A DNA stretch of 64,000 nucleotides from Cystobasidiopsis lactophilus (taxonomy: Eukaryota > Basidiomycota > Agaricostilbomycetes > Agaricostilbales > Chionosphaeraceae), in NCBI GenBank assembly GCA_001599975.1, contig BCIO01000002.1, positions 620,001-684,000 of the forward strand, given 5' to 3'. The notes beneath the pieces were generated by a model that ran no database searches, had not been told where the DNA came from, and saw only the letters and a program-made list of their open reading frames with translations. A program made the position numbers and the translations under genes. Position 1 is the first letter of the stretch, and each line of letters begins with the position of its first letter. Of the stretch, positions 11,463 to 21,073 are shown piece by piece.

Positions 11463-12700
11463 TCATATTCGCATCAGTCGCCAGACACCATCCACTCGCA
11501 TCCACATTCTCTCCTCCGCATCCTCGAGCGACATCGCCAGAACGGGGCCCCGAATCGGCGCCTTCAGCCCAAGCTCCTTCCATTGGTCCCAACCGGAGTA
11601 GATGGACAAGTGGGGCCTGCCGTTGACAGGGTGGATGGACTTGATGCGGCCGGTGTAAGAAAGCAAGCGGAGCTCCTTCAGGTTTGAGAGCAGGGTGGAA
11701 TCTTCAAAGCAGGACGAAACCGATGGGCCGGGGACGCCGGAGCTCCAAAGGTAACAGCTGATTGAAAGGACCTCGAGAGAGGGAGGCAGCTTGTCAGAGA
11801 CCAACAGCTCCCGTATGCTGCTGAAAGAGAGCGCGTGGTACGAGATGCGTAGGGTTCGGAGAGAGGTAATCGCAGCCAAGGAAGGAATCGCGCTGCAATG
11901 CAGGTCGCCGTAGCTGTGCAACAGCTCCAAATGGGCGACTCGAGAGCCTGCCAGGGCGGCGACCAAGTCCCGCTCTTCTGCGTCCGCTATATTGACCAGC
12001 TCTAAGTGACGCAGAGCAGGCGACAGAAAAGGGTTGTTTGGAGGTGAAAGAGCACCCCAAACAAAGTGGAGGCGAAGTGCTGTTATTCCGGACTGAAAGG
12101 TTTCGTTGGTGGTTTCAAAGACTGCGTTTTGTAAGGTCAAGGTGGTGATAGTCGCAAGGAAAGAAACCAGACGAAAGACTGCGATGGAGCCAATGAGAGC
12201 CTCTGGCAGCCCGAGCAAGACCAGAGTCGTCAAGGTGGAGTTTGGCGAGGTCAAAGGGAGGAACGCTTGATACTGCAGCCACTGTGCATACGCGGACAGA
12301 ACGTCAGCTGGATTAATCCAGTCCAGGATGGAAGACTCGCCCTGTTGAAGGCGTTGAGCAAGAGGGAGTTGCACCCTCGCAAGCAGAGCTTTTTCAAGTT
12401 GGCGCAGCGGCTGGAAACGCCCACAATCAAGCCTGCATCGTTGACTTCGCGCAGGCTCACGTCCAGTTCTTTCACGAGAGCGCCCAGCCTGCCCATGGAG
12501 CCATCCAGCGTGGTGAGCAGCTGAGAAGCCAGCTCCGACCTCTGCGGGTATGTCGCTCGGAGGAGGATCACGGCATGGAAGCGTCTGGCTTGGATGGCGG
12601 GCAACGTGGCTCGACAAAGAAGCTTCAGAGCATCATTGGGCGACAGGTAGCCGATAATGTGCTCGATGATCTCGATAGGCAGTTGCCAGCCGTGGGCCAT
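11463..12700 (-). CDS. F-box/LRR-like protein 2
   Basis: Same family as its neighbours: box WQLPIEIIEHIIGYLSPNDA at the N-terminus, CANLKKLCLRG, then LRR-like strands (LRHLELVNI, VAHLELLHS, SLRTLRISY, SLEVLSISC, LKELRLLSY). Exons 12341-12700 and 11463-12281 give 392 aa. The joining intron 12282-12340 is 59 nt with a GCGAGT donor and GCACAG acceptor, a GC-AG intron in phase 0. With GT donors only, no splice restores the frame, so automatic annotation would probably call a frameshift or pseudogene here. I chose Met at 12700 because it sits just before the box, as in the paralogues; an upstream in-frame Met at 12778 exists. Confidence 0.78.
12282..12340 (-). other. GC-AG intron, F-box gene 2
   Basis: Donor AGG|GCGAGT, branch-like CTGAC, acceptor GCACAG, 59 nt, phase 0. 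Position matches GT-AG introns of the three paralogues, which supports it independently of the donor dinucleotide. Confidence 0.75.
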
Positions 12701-13080
12701 GGCTAATTGGCTTCCAAGCTTGTAAACTGAGCGCAGGGTCGGCGTGCGATGCGTCGAGCTCAAGCTCTGCTCCTTCAAGATGCAGAGCGCAGTCTGTTGG
12801 TGCAGTCGCTGAATTTCAGGCGGAGCTCGTCGTGGGACAAGCTGTCAACAGGCTGAGCCTGAGCCTGGTCAAGAGGTGGGCCCGTTCGGCGGACTTGAGG
12901 TAACAACAGCTTTGTTGTGGACTCTCTCTAGATCAAGTACAGCCCAAAAGAAGTAAGACCAAAGTGCTACAACCAATCTACAGAGATTTCGCAAGCTATA
13001 ACTCAAACCCGTCCAATCGACTGTCGGACCGCCACCTTGGGCTGTTCGTCCCATCATAGCCTGCATCCCACTACAGCACT
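12701..13080. other. Intergenic, 380 nt
   Basis: Between two same-strand F-box genes. It should contain the promoter of F-box gene 2 and the 3' UTR of F-box gene 3. No open frame with family resemblance and no repeat seen. Confidence 0.5.
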
Positions 13081-14247
13081 TCAAGCTGGACTCCCATCAA
13101 GCGGTTCGGCGCTGATCCAATCCCACGGCACCCCCAGCGTCAAGACGAAGCCCGGCCGACCAGCGAACGTAAAGGCTGAAGGAGCGCCACCTTGCAGGCC
13201 ATGGAAAGAGAAACGGCGCAGATGAGGGAGCCTTCTTGCTGTTTGAAAGATGGAAGGCAGCGAGGCATGGTGCGCGCTTTCCAGCTCGTCGTACCAAAAG
13301 GTAGGGGCGCCGACCTCCACCTCTTCTACGCTTGCCGGCAGATACTGAAGATACTGCGCCAAGTCATCGGTGTTGCACTTGCTGTATTGAAGCCGCAAGA
13401 TCCGGAGCATATCACACCGCGAAAGATCGGGCGGCGATGAACCTGCGTCGAGCGGGGCCTGCGAGAGATGCAGCTCTTCCAAATGCTCGGCGACTCTTGC
13501 GACAATCGGCGCATAAAACGAAGAGTGAAGGCCGTCCAAGTTGAGGTAACGAATAGCCGACGTGAGGAGAGGAACTTGATTGGTTGTCCGAAGGATGTTG
13601 CCAGACACGTTGCACAGACGAACCGACTGAAGGGCGCTGAGAGCTCCTGGGAAGGTGTTGGATGGAGCGAAAGCCACACGGTCGACAGAGAGCGTCTCCA
13701 AACACGGGCAAGCGCTTAAGAGGAGATAGAGGGAGAAGGACGGGAGCAGCAGGTCGGACGGGCCAGCCACGATCTCCAGGTGTTTCACTTGCGGCAAGCG
13801 CAAGCTCTGTGTCCACGAGTTCAGCGAGGGTTCTTCTTCCTCCTCTTCCAAGAAGGCTGGCCTCACCTTCGCAAAGACCTCCACGGCTGTAGCGTTACAG
13901 TCCGTCAAGGAGAGCTTTTGCAAGTTCGGGCAAGCTGTGGTGAGTCTTTGACCGAATGCGCCAGAGAGGACAGAGGGCAGGTGCAAGGAGAGGTCTCGAA
14001 TCAGCTCGAGAGGTGCCATGATGCCATCATTCACACCTCCGTTCAGCAGGCTCCACTTGCGCTCCCCGTTCTTCGGATTGACATAATCGCTGGCCAAGGT
14101 AACTTTAGAGTATAAGCGATGCCGGATCGACCTCAACAACGCCATGCAGAGAAAGCCCTGCCAGCTCGACCCCACGGGGGAAGGCAAGAGCTCGATAACG
14201 CGTTCTACGAGCTCGACTGGAAGCTGGGGCGGCGAGACTGCGGCCAT
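13081..14247 (-). CDS. F-box/LRR-like protein 3
   Basis: N-terminal box QLPVELVERVIELLPSP, then CPNLQKLSLTDC and LRR-like strands (LETLSVDRV, LEELHLSQA, LRILRLQYS, LRRFSFHGL). The whole 388-codon frame is open, but 13807-13866 is a 60-nt segment with GTGAGG donor, GCTGAAC branch-like site and ACACAG acceptor, in phase 0 and at the family intron position. Spliced, the protein is 368 aa and aligns better with its paralogues; unspliced it gains 20 residues with six consecutive Glu. I therefore read exons 13867-14247 and 13081-13806. Divergent from the membrane-protein gene at 14864. Confidence 0.78.
   Translation of the reverse strand: MAAVSPPQLPVELVERVIELLPSPVGSSWQGFLCMALLRSIRHRLYSKVTLASDYVNPKNGERKWSLLNGGVNDGIMAPLELIRDLSLHLPSVLSGAFGQRLTTACPNLQKLSLTDCNATAVEVFAKVRPAFLEEEEEEPSLNSWTQSLRLPQVKHLEIVAGPSDLLLPSFSLYLLLSACPCLETLSVDRVAFAPSNTFPGALSALQSVRLCNVSGNILRTTNQVPLLTSAIRYLNLDGLHSSFYAPIVARVAEHLEELHLSQAPLDAGSSPPDLSRCDMLRILRLQYSKCNTDDLAQYLQYLPASVEEVEVGAPTFWYDELESAHHASLPSIFQTARRLPHLRRFSFHGLQGGAPSAFTFAGRPGFVLTLGVPWDWISAEPLDGSPA
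13807..13866 (-). other. In-frame 60-nt intron (false acidic tract), F-box gene 3
   Basis: GTGAGG...ACACAG, 20 codons without a stop. It encodes an acidic stretch absent from the three paralogues, which have an intron at exactly this point. Confidence 0.7.
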
Positions 14248-14863
14248 CTTTGTTTCTTTAGGTGGGTGCGGTGTGAACGGTGTCGGCTGGCTCAGGAAGA
14301 GAGCGAGTCATCAACGGCTCCCTTATCGCCACATCAGTGGGCGAACTTGCGGTGCCCTTCAGTTCCGATTGAACCAGCGCGCAAGGGTGTTGTAACTATA
14401 GCGAATAGTGTCGAAACACGGGCCGTCGTACTGAGGAACGCATTGCGGCCGACTTTCGTGGCGTGGCGTCGGCAAGTGGCACTCATTTGCCACCTCTTGT
14501 TCTCGATCCATCTCGCTTGCCAAGACCTGCTGCTCTCTTCTGCCTCTTATTCGCTGATTCCATTCGTTTGATGCAACCTGGTTCCTGAAATCGCGTACAT
14601 TGCGAAGTCTCGGCCTCACCCTGCACGTCTTCATGCTAAATTAAAAATGCCCGGCGTCTCCTCTGCTCTCGTTCTTTGCCCTTCTGGCCGCTTGGAGAAA
14701 GACCACTATCTGCCAAGGCCTTCCACGAGCGCGGCCACGTCTGACAAAGGTGGCCCTACCGTTGCCACTAGGCCCTCTTAGCTAAAGATCGCCCTTTTGT
14801 GAGGGTCAGAAACTTTTGGGGCCCGAGACTTGGCCTCTCTTTTCTTCTTTCCACGCCGCCATA
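14248..14863. other. Divergent intergenic region, 616 nt
   Basis: Shared upstream region of F-box gene 3 (minus) and the membrane-protein gene (plus). Pyrimidine-rich stretches precede the plus-strand ATG at 14864. No supported gene. Confidence 0.5.
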
Positions 14864-17098
14864 ATGAGCTCTTCTCTAGCACCTCCTCCTCCTGTCGGTG
14901 CCAGAGGGCCTGATTACAGCCCCGTAGCTGCACAAGAGCACGATGCCGACGAACTCCAGCAGTCCCGCTCCAATCTCAGTTACTCTGACTCCAAAGAAAT
15001 AGTCTACCCCGCTAGCTCCGGCAGCGTTCCAGATGTAAAGAGAATGCCAGTCATCAAAATTCTGTTGAAAGGTGGGTCCAAAGGAATCCCAGCAAGGTTG
15101 ATTTGAGGCTCACCGCCCCCATAGGCCTAATGACAATTGCACTGTTGGCTGGACCGACTGCTGGCCTTCTGGTGTACATCTTTTATGTTCACAATGGCTA
15201 CATTGATGGCGACTCGGTGGTCACTTCGGCGTCTACCGGTACCATTCTGACGTGGCTGCACGTCCCTCTCTTCGTCATGACTGTCACCTTGTCTGTAGCC
15301 ACCGAGTTGTACGCTTTTTCGATGGGAGCAGCATGGTTACGGGACAGCGCGCTCCATCGCTCGCCAACTCCGACCATCAACACTCTCGACGGCGCCTTAT
15401 CTCAGTCAAGGTTCACCGGGCAGCAGATTGGCGTTTTGCAGCGGACACTTGCTGCCAAAATCTCATCGCTCCTAACTGGACTTTACATCTTCCGCAAGCA
15501 CCTATGGGTTGTCGGCAAGGAAGGTGCCCGTCAAGATGTTCACCGTCCAAAGGCACTGGCTCGCTCCTATTACTTTCTGCTGTGGATCATGTTTCTGTGC
15601 TACGGCTCGTCGGGAGCCTTCTGGGCAATGGGTCAACTAACAGAGTCACTTGAGTTGGCCAGTCTGTCAAGTTGGAAGGGCGATGTGCCACAGCTTTCCC
15701 GAAGCCTCAACCAAACTCTTTGCGATACTGCTTTCGGTTGGTCTCTCGTCAAAATGCTTAAACAGCGGCTGATCGTTTCCACAGCCCAGTACTCGACTAG
15801 TGCGGCTTCATACGACCAGTATGCCTCGAACCTATGCTACCTCAGGCAAGGTCGCGCTATGGGGTCGCAAACGGAGGGAGTAAGTCTGCGTCTGCGTCTT
15901 TTCGATTTTGCGATAAACAATCCTAAAAATCTTTCTAGTTACGGGCTCTGACAAATGCTTCCGATATCAACGCTGTGGCATGGGCGTCCGACCAAACTGC
16001 GATTCTTGTTCCCAGCGCCAGCATAGTGCCCGCTAACGCCAGCTACGTGGCCACTAGCATTGGTGTCAAATCGACATGCCGCAGGTTTGTCCGTTATCTT
16101 CATGTTGGCGACATGAAATAATTCAGCTTGCAGTGTAACCCGAGAGTGCCTCGACACAACGCGTGTCTCGCCCGAAGCGTACCAGTACTGGAACTGCCCT
16201 GCCTCTGACAACTTTGTTATCGGCGTGGATACCTTTCCATTTGGCGCCCTCAATTCTTCAGGCATGGTCACGGATGGCAGCAACGCCGCTGCCGTGTCCG
16301 CCAATCCCTTTTCTCTCGGTGCCGTCATCACCTCTCAGGTCTTCAACGGAGCTTCCGGAGCTGGTGATGGGGAGTTTGTGGGCGATACTGGCTTCTATGA
16401 CTGGGGCAACGCTGGCGCCTACAACGTGTTGCTTTGCAGTATCTTGGTGGCGGAGGTCTCTTACAATTACCAAAACAAAGAATTCTTCACTTTGTCGAGC
16501 TCACCCCTTGCGGTTGGTCCTTTTTTCCTCTTTCTCCGTTCGTGTGTTCATGAGAATGTGGCAGACCCTGAATGCGTCTCGAGTGGCGTCGAGTCTGGAT
16601 TTATCGTCTTTTGTAGATCCTGTCACACAGGCGGTCGATGGCATTGGCATCACCTCGGGCAACTACACCTTCTCCTTTGGCCTTCAATTGTCGCGCATGC
16701 TCGTCGGCGCGGTGGCCGGCATTTACGAACCCTCCGATCCAATGCAGCTCTATCAGGAGAACGTCGTGATCGGAACACGCTTGCACCTCGGCCTCTTCCT
16801 CCTCATTCTCAGTATTTTACCGCTTTACTGCCTCACCATCGCTTTCGTCACCTGGCGCGCCCTCTACCTCACCGTCTACCGCCGGCACGTCCCGGCCGCC
16901 ACCGCCTTCTTGACTGACCCCGAGGTCACAGCGGTCTACGCTTTTGGACCCCTGGACGCCAATCGAACGTATGAAGACGCTGGGGATGCAATGTTTGCGC
17001 ACGAAACGGAGCGCGATCGCTTGAGCATTGGGGTTGTGCCTACGAGCACGTCTGTTTCGGGGCAGCATCCCCGTTTCGGGCCTTTTCAGGACGTATGA
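14864..17098 (+). CDS. Multi-span membrane protein, unknown
   Basis: Starts MSSSLAPPPPVGARG with a disordered cytosolic head, then a membrane helix (GLMTIALLAGPTAGLLVYIF), a second (WLHVPLFVMTVTLSVATELY), a third region near YYFLLWIMFLCYGSSGAFW, a large likely extracellular part with Asn-X-Ser/Thr sites and Cys, and a last helix (LGLFLLILSILPLYCLTIAF) followed by a cytosolic tail ending FQDV. Introns lie near 15072-15120, 15885-15940, 16090-16130 and 16450-16550. I do not recognise a family; similar large surface proteins are frequent, uncharacterised, in basidiomycetes. Role at the cell surface is inferred from topology only. Confidence 0.75.
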
Positions 17099-17378
17099 TT
17101 CACTGGGTGTCTCGCGTAGAGCAGGAGGCTGTGATTGGTTCATCAGAACTGAGGGTTCAAGAAAGTGATAACACTCGTGCGCATCTGTTCTGGTCTAGCT
17201 AGCCTTCCACTTTCAATGTGCAACATTATCGTCTCGTTATGCTACTTTAATCACTTTGAAACAGCTCTTGTTGGCGGCATCATCGTCTGACGGAGCCGGT
17301 GGACACTGCATGGCTGATCCAAAGCCCTTCGGATATCTGCGCCACACGCTTGAGCCTCTTGTCCACTCTCCAAGATGC

Positions 17379-17938
17379 CTAGAGAGGAAGATATGCTTGC
17401 GATTTCAAAAGCTCCCGAAGAGGATTTTGACCCGGCTTGACGATCTTGCTCTGCGCCGACTTGATGACAGTCTCCAGCCTGTCGGCGAATGTGACTATGC
17501 TCTGGAACGCGTGGCCCAAGGCCTCAGCTTTGGCGCGTCGGTCGTTGGTCGACTTTAATTGCTCTTGCGCGGACACCAAGCGGGCGTCCAGGGTAGCCAG
17601 CTTCTTGGCGGCAGTCTTTAGCTGAGCTCGGAGGTGAGAGACGGCTTTTTGGAGATCAGCTTCACTGTGTGTGTGTTCATCACAGGTTTGTCAGTACTGC
17701 GGGTAGAAGAGCTGCGATTATGCTCGGCTGCCAGCGGTCAACGCTCACACTAGTGCCTGGGTCTTTGCGACAGTATTCGTGGTGGCTCTTCGATCCAGCC
17801 CAGTCTCTAGCGTCCTGAGATGCCTGTTAATGAAATGATCAACGATAGCGATTGTTGAGAACCATACGGAGAAGCCATGGCCACGGCTGCCATAAGGGAG
17901 ACCAGAAAGCAAAGCCAAATACCAAGTCGACCGAGCAT
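17379..17938 (-). CDS. Small secreted coiled-coil protein
   Basis: Exons 17868-17938, 17749-17823 and 17379-17664 add to 432 nt (143 aa) with phases 2 and 2 matching exactly. Residues 1-23 (MLGRLGIWLCFLVSLMAAVAMAS) read as a signal peptide: MLGRLG, hydrophobic core, small residues before the cut. The mature part is charged, Cys-free and strongly helical (KTAAKKLATLDARLVSAQEQ), likely a coiled coil, ending SQAYLPL. Introns are 44 and 84 nt. A helical, cysteine-free secreted protein could act in the wall or as an effector; neither is shown. Confidence 0.65.
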
Positions 17939-18593
17939 CTTTGCTTCAAAAGCGGTTTTTTAACAGTCGATGGTGGCACAGGACAGATAGGTTGAAGCTC
18001 CTCGACCAGAACAAGCAGTCTTGACAAATGGGCGTCACAACAAACTGCAGATCGACAAGCAATGTCGCGCCTTGAATGAGGACGACGACGCGTCGTATGT
18101 CCCTTTAGACACGCATTCATTGGCTGCAATAGCGAGAAGCAAGAACGACCGATGCAGCGCGCTATTCGGGGCCGCCAAGGTGAATTCACAGAAAAAGTTC
18201 AAGAACGGGTGTCGTTGTCGGCAGGAAGCTCCTGGCTGAGATGTCAAAAGCGTACGGAAGCTTGGACAAAACACGAATGTTACACAAAGGGGTAGAGATG
18301 ATGGGCGCTTGCGGGCAACCGTACCGACCTTCGTTTGCCACCTCTTCGACTTGGCCATCCAGTGGTACGAGCACGCAGCTTTGACTCGCCGCTTGCTGTC
18401 CGTACGCCTTAACAAGAGTGCTGCTCTCTGAGCATATGGCATGAAAAAGAATTGGCCTGCTTGCTAGGAGGACGTCACACTCGAGTCGGAATGTCGAGGG
18501 TTCGACGTTTCCCGAGTCGAGCTGTGGAAGCGAGCTGGACGCCTCTCTGTTCCTCCGTCGAAGTCTCTTCTGTAGAGCGCTTGAACGGCCAAC
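17939..18593. other. Divergent intergenic region, 655 nt
   Basis: Between the secreted-protein start (minus) and a small membrane-protein start (plus). A 135-codon minus-strand frame (18035-18442) crosses it but has no recognisable content or splice support. Confidence 0.45.
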
Positions 18594-18860
18594 ATGGACC
18601 TTCGTTCGACACGAAAAGCTGCTCTTCCCGTTCTGCTGATTTTCGCATTGACATGTCCCGGATTCGTTTCAGCGAACGATGATCCTGCTCCCAGCCCGCC
18701 AGCCGATCCAGACTGGACCACTCCTTACAAAGTTGACGTGGCACTTCTTTCCGGCATCCTATTCTTCCTGATCGTCCTGACTTTTCTGTGCTTCTCTCGG
18801 CGCAATGATAGAGCGCGGCATCCCATGTACCAACAGGAAAGAGCAGGCCTTGTTCCTTGA
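18594..18860 (+). CDS. Small type I membrane protein, unknown
   Basis: Single 88-codon frame. Residues 1-27 look like a signal peptide (AALPVLLIFALTCPGFVSA), then a short Pro/Asp-rich outside segment, a membrane helix (VALLSGILFFLIVLTFLCF) and a basic cytosolic tail (SRRNDRARHP). This signal-ectodomain-TM-basic-tail order argues that the short frame is real. No family recognised. Confidence 0.55.
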   Translation: MDLRSTRKAALPVLLIFALTCPGFVSANDDPAPSPPADPDWTTPYKVDVALLSGILFFLIVLTFLCFSRRNDRARHPMYQQERAGLVP

Positions 18861-19101
18861 AGTATAACCTCTTATAAAGAGTCTGTGACGGCCGCCCGAG
18901 TCGAAGAAGGCCGTGCGAGGACTCCGACATCGATGGACCAGACCGAGGTCGAGCAAAGTGCAAGAGCGACCATTCGACACCTCATCTTATCCTTCAATTC
19001 TAGTTCGTATCCTCTGGCAGAACTGCACCTCTGTCCTCGTCCTCGTTCTCTCCGCCTAACCACTAAACGGAATTCAAGATTTTCGCCCTCTCTTTGTTTT
19101 A

Positions 19102-19320
19102 ATGTATCTACCAAATCCAACTATAACTGGTCGCTCTGTAGACCCGGCTGTCATGTCCTCCATCGCATCGGTAGTGGCAGCCTCTATCGAACCTCGCCCG
19201 GCGCACCATTACCCAACTGGCGTCCTTGTCGCAGGATCCTTGGAGCTGGCTTGTTTAGGTTGCGCTCTTTTCATGTTTTTCGTTTGGCTTTGCTCCAGTG
19301 GGGGCGACTGGTGGATCTGA
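19102..19320 (+). CDS. Tiny hydrophobic protein (tentative)
   Basis: 72-codon frame with one strong hydrophobic segment (GVLVAGSLELACLGCALFMF) and a short end SSGGDWWI. An internal Met (MSSIASVV) may be the real start. Size, position and single membrane helix resemble the preceding small gene, but no homology is evident. Could be chance. Confidence 0.3.
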   Translation: MYLPNPTITGRSVDPAVMSSIASVVAASIEPRPAHHYPTGVLVAGSLELACLGCALFMFFVWLCSSGGDWWI

Positions 19321-19970
19321 AAGCTGCCTGCCTGCCCATCCCCTTTCGTCCGTTTTACACGTCGAGGCGTTTGAGCGCCTCTCGCTTCTCTATCGCCTCC
19401 GAAGGCCCTTCTAGCGAGACAGTCTGAACGAGCATTGCATGACTTCTTCAGAGCGATCCTCGTTATGGCTGGACGAGCGAATGGTCAGTCGAGTGGCGAA
19501 AATTCACCGAAGATTTTTCGGCAGTCTAGCTTCAACTAGGCGCCAAACGCTGCTCATGTACAAGTCACTGACGCCATTGTAAACGTGCTCCTGATTCATC
19601 GATCCAAGACTTGGGTCACGGTCAGCACTTAGCCCCTAAAGTCTGCTTTACTTCGCCTACACCTCTTCCTCTCGTTCTCCCTCACTGTCCTCGTGTCGTC
19701 GACCATTCAGAACCTAGATATATCCTTAGCTCACCATCTCCAAGCCACGGATGCCGAGTCGAAATGGCGGATCGGGTTGTCCCAGTTAGATGAGATCGGG
19801 TGGCAAATCTTCAAAGGGAATATTCTGCCTCCAAGGCCATGAAATCAACTGTGAAATGCATTTACAATATACCAGACCGATGCCAGCTCTTGAGCGGTCG
19901 AACCAACTCTCGAGGGGATTTTGGCTTGGCCGCCCTTCGAATGAAAATTGTCTCTTGCTCCGCGCGCACC
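19321..19970. other. Intergenic, 650 nt, upstream part of a duplicated segment
   Basis: The last roughly 180 nt (about 19790-19970) resemble 21180-21390 upstream of gene copy C: shared blocks include GGGTGGCAAA, a CCAAGGCC/AAAGGCC box, GAAATCA and GTG(G/A)AATGCAT, and TTGCTCCGCG. This shows that the 5' flank was duplicated together with the gene. Confidence 0.6.
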
Positions 19971-20858
19971 ATGTTCAACTTCTTGCGCTCGCTCTTGATT
20001 GTCCTTTTCTCTGCTCTTAGGAACGTCTACAACATCGTTGTCCAGCTCGCAGCGCCCACCATTGGCCTGGACCCCGCGTCCAAGCCCTCCCCCGCGCCAG
20101 CGACTACCTCAAACCAGCCTCGCAAGTCCAAGCTTGCCAGCCCGCCCCAGCCTGTGCCGGCACTCAATAGCCATGCCCAGCCTGAAGCAGCCACTTTGCC
20201 GTCGAACGCGTTCGCCCGCGTCCCTGCACCGGCCTCGGAAACGGAGGCGGAGAAGCGCAGGAGGCGCCGTCGAAATCTACAAGCGTCAAGCCGCCGTCTG
20301 CTGGGCAAGACGAATTTGGAGGCTTGGGGGAAGGGCGTCATCAGTGAGGTTCCTGTCTGAGCTCTCAAGCACACAGCTTATCCCTGACACTGTTGCGCTT
20401 TCTTCAGTGCCTCCGCTTGCCCCCCTTTACAAGGAAGTGACACAAAGCAACGGAATGTCCAACCTTTGCCCACCCTTCGAGGGGTTTCAGGCCAATGTCG
20501 CTCATGGACCTCCAGGGCCTCCAGGGCCGGACAACTTTGCCAATCCCGCCTTTCACAAGCTTGCCAACCTTTCCACNNNNNNNNNNNNNNNNNNNNNNNN
20601 NNNNNNNNNNNNNNNNNNNNNNNNNNNNNNNNNNNNNNNNNNNNNNNNNNNNNNNNNNNNNNNNNNNNNNNNNNNNNNNNNTGCCCACCCTTCGAAGGGT
20701 TTCAGGCCAATGTCGCTCATGGACCTCCAGGGCCTCCAGGACCGGACAACTTCGCCAATCCCGCCTTTCACAAGCTGGGCAACCTTTCCAAAGCCACTAG
20801 ATCTACGTCGACTAACTCTTCCCGTATCCTTGCCCCGGCCTTTAAAACGGACGGGTAA
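19971..20858 (+). CDS. Tandem-family gene A with 35-residue repeats, crosses assembly gap
   Basis: Exon 1 (19971-20349) starts MFNFLRSLLIVLFSALRNVY, a hydrophobic leader, then a Pro/Ala/Ser-rich stretch and a basic run (EKRRRRRRNLQ). A GTGAGG...TTCAG intron (20350-20408) leads to exon 2, which holds a 35-residue repeat containing QANVAHGPPGPPGPDN (collagen-like GPPGPPGP) and NPAFHKL. A run of Ns interrupts it; a second full repeat follows, then a tail ending at 20858. Exon 1 is related to copy C and to the relic B. Not recognised as any known family. The reading frame across the gap is uncertain because the gap size looks estimated. Confidence 0.5.
20461..20780 (+). repeat. 105-bp tandem repeat (35 codons), partly in a gap
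   Basis: Unit 1 spans 20461-20565 and starts AACCTTTGCCCACCC. A third unit lies at about 20676-20780 and differs from the first at only a few bases (for example GAGGGG versus GAAGGG, TTGCC versus TGGGC). The start of a middle unit, AACCTTTCCAC, is visible at 20566 before the Ns. The unit is a multiple of three and stays open in one frame. Confidence 0.85.
20577..20681. other. Assembly gap (105 N)
   Basis: Run of Ns inside the tandem repeat. The flanking copies are 215 bp apart, 5 more than two 105-bp units, so the true length is probably different and the repeat number is unresolved. Confidence 0.98.
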
Positions 20859-21052
20859 AAGCGCAAGGGGCGACTTCTTAACCTGCGTCCTTCGAGCCGC
20901 TGCCTGGTGGGAGAGATGAACCTAAGGAATTGGGAGAACCGCACCATTAGTGAGGCTTCCTGGTTTGATCCTTGGGCACACAGCTCACGCTGACTTCCAC
21001 TCCAGTCCCTCCATTCGCCCTGTTTTCAAAGGTCGAAGAGCCGGCCGCCTAG
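20791..21052 (+). pseudogene. Degenerate tandem copy B
   Basis: Similar to the second half of gene A exon 1 and its intron: GCCCCGGCCTTTAAAACGG against GCACCGGCCTCGGAAACGG, then the basic-run region, CGCCGTCTGCTGGG-like sequence, an ATTAGTGAGG donor region and a CAG acceptor followed by CCTCCATTCGCC. The frame carries an early TAA where gene A has a Glu codon, and the N-terminal half is absent. The repeat of gene A runs straight into it, so it looks like a decayed second copy fused to the first. Host tandem duplication, not a mobile element as far as I can see. Confidence 0.6.
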
Positions 21053-21054
21053 AA

Positions 21055-21073
21055 GTGTGTGTGTGTGTGTGTG
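21055..21073. repeat. (GT)n microsatellite
   Basis: About nine GT units directly after the relic B stop. Confidence 0.9.

Noticed and set aside
9750-14247. F-box genes 1 and 2 as frameshifted pseudogenes
   Set aside because: Apparent frame changes vanish once a 53-nt GT-AG and a 59-nt GC-AG intron are placed at the family-conserved position; the rest of each frame is intact.
18035-18442. 135-codon minus-strand frame
   Set aside because: No signal, domain or splice context; composition looks like antisense of non-coding sequence in a divergent promoter region.
20461-20858. True collagen-like protein
   Set aside because: Each 35-residue unit holds only one short GPPGPPGP stretch, too short for a triple helix; described only as a repeat.
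21055-21073. GT repeat as end of a mobile element
   Set aside because: No inverted or direct terminal repeats or target duplication around it; a simple microsatellite.
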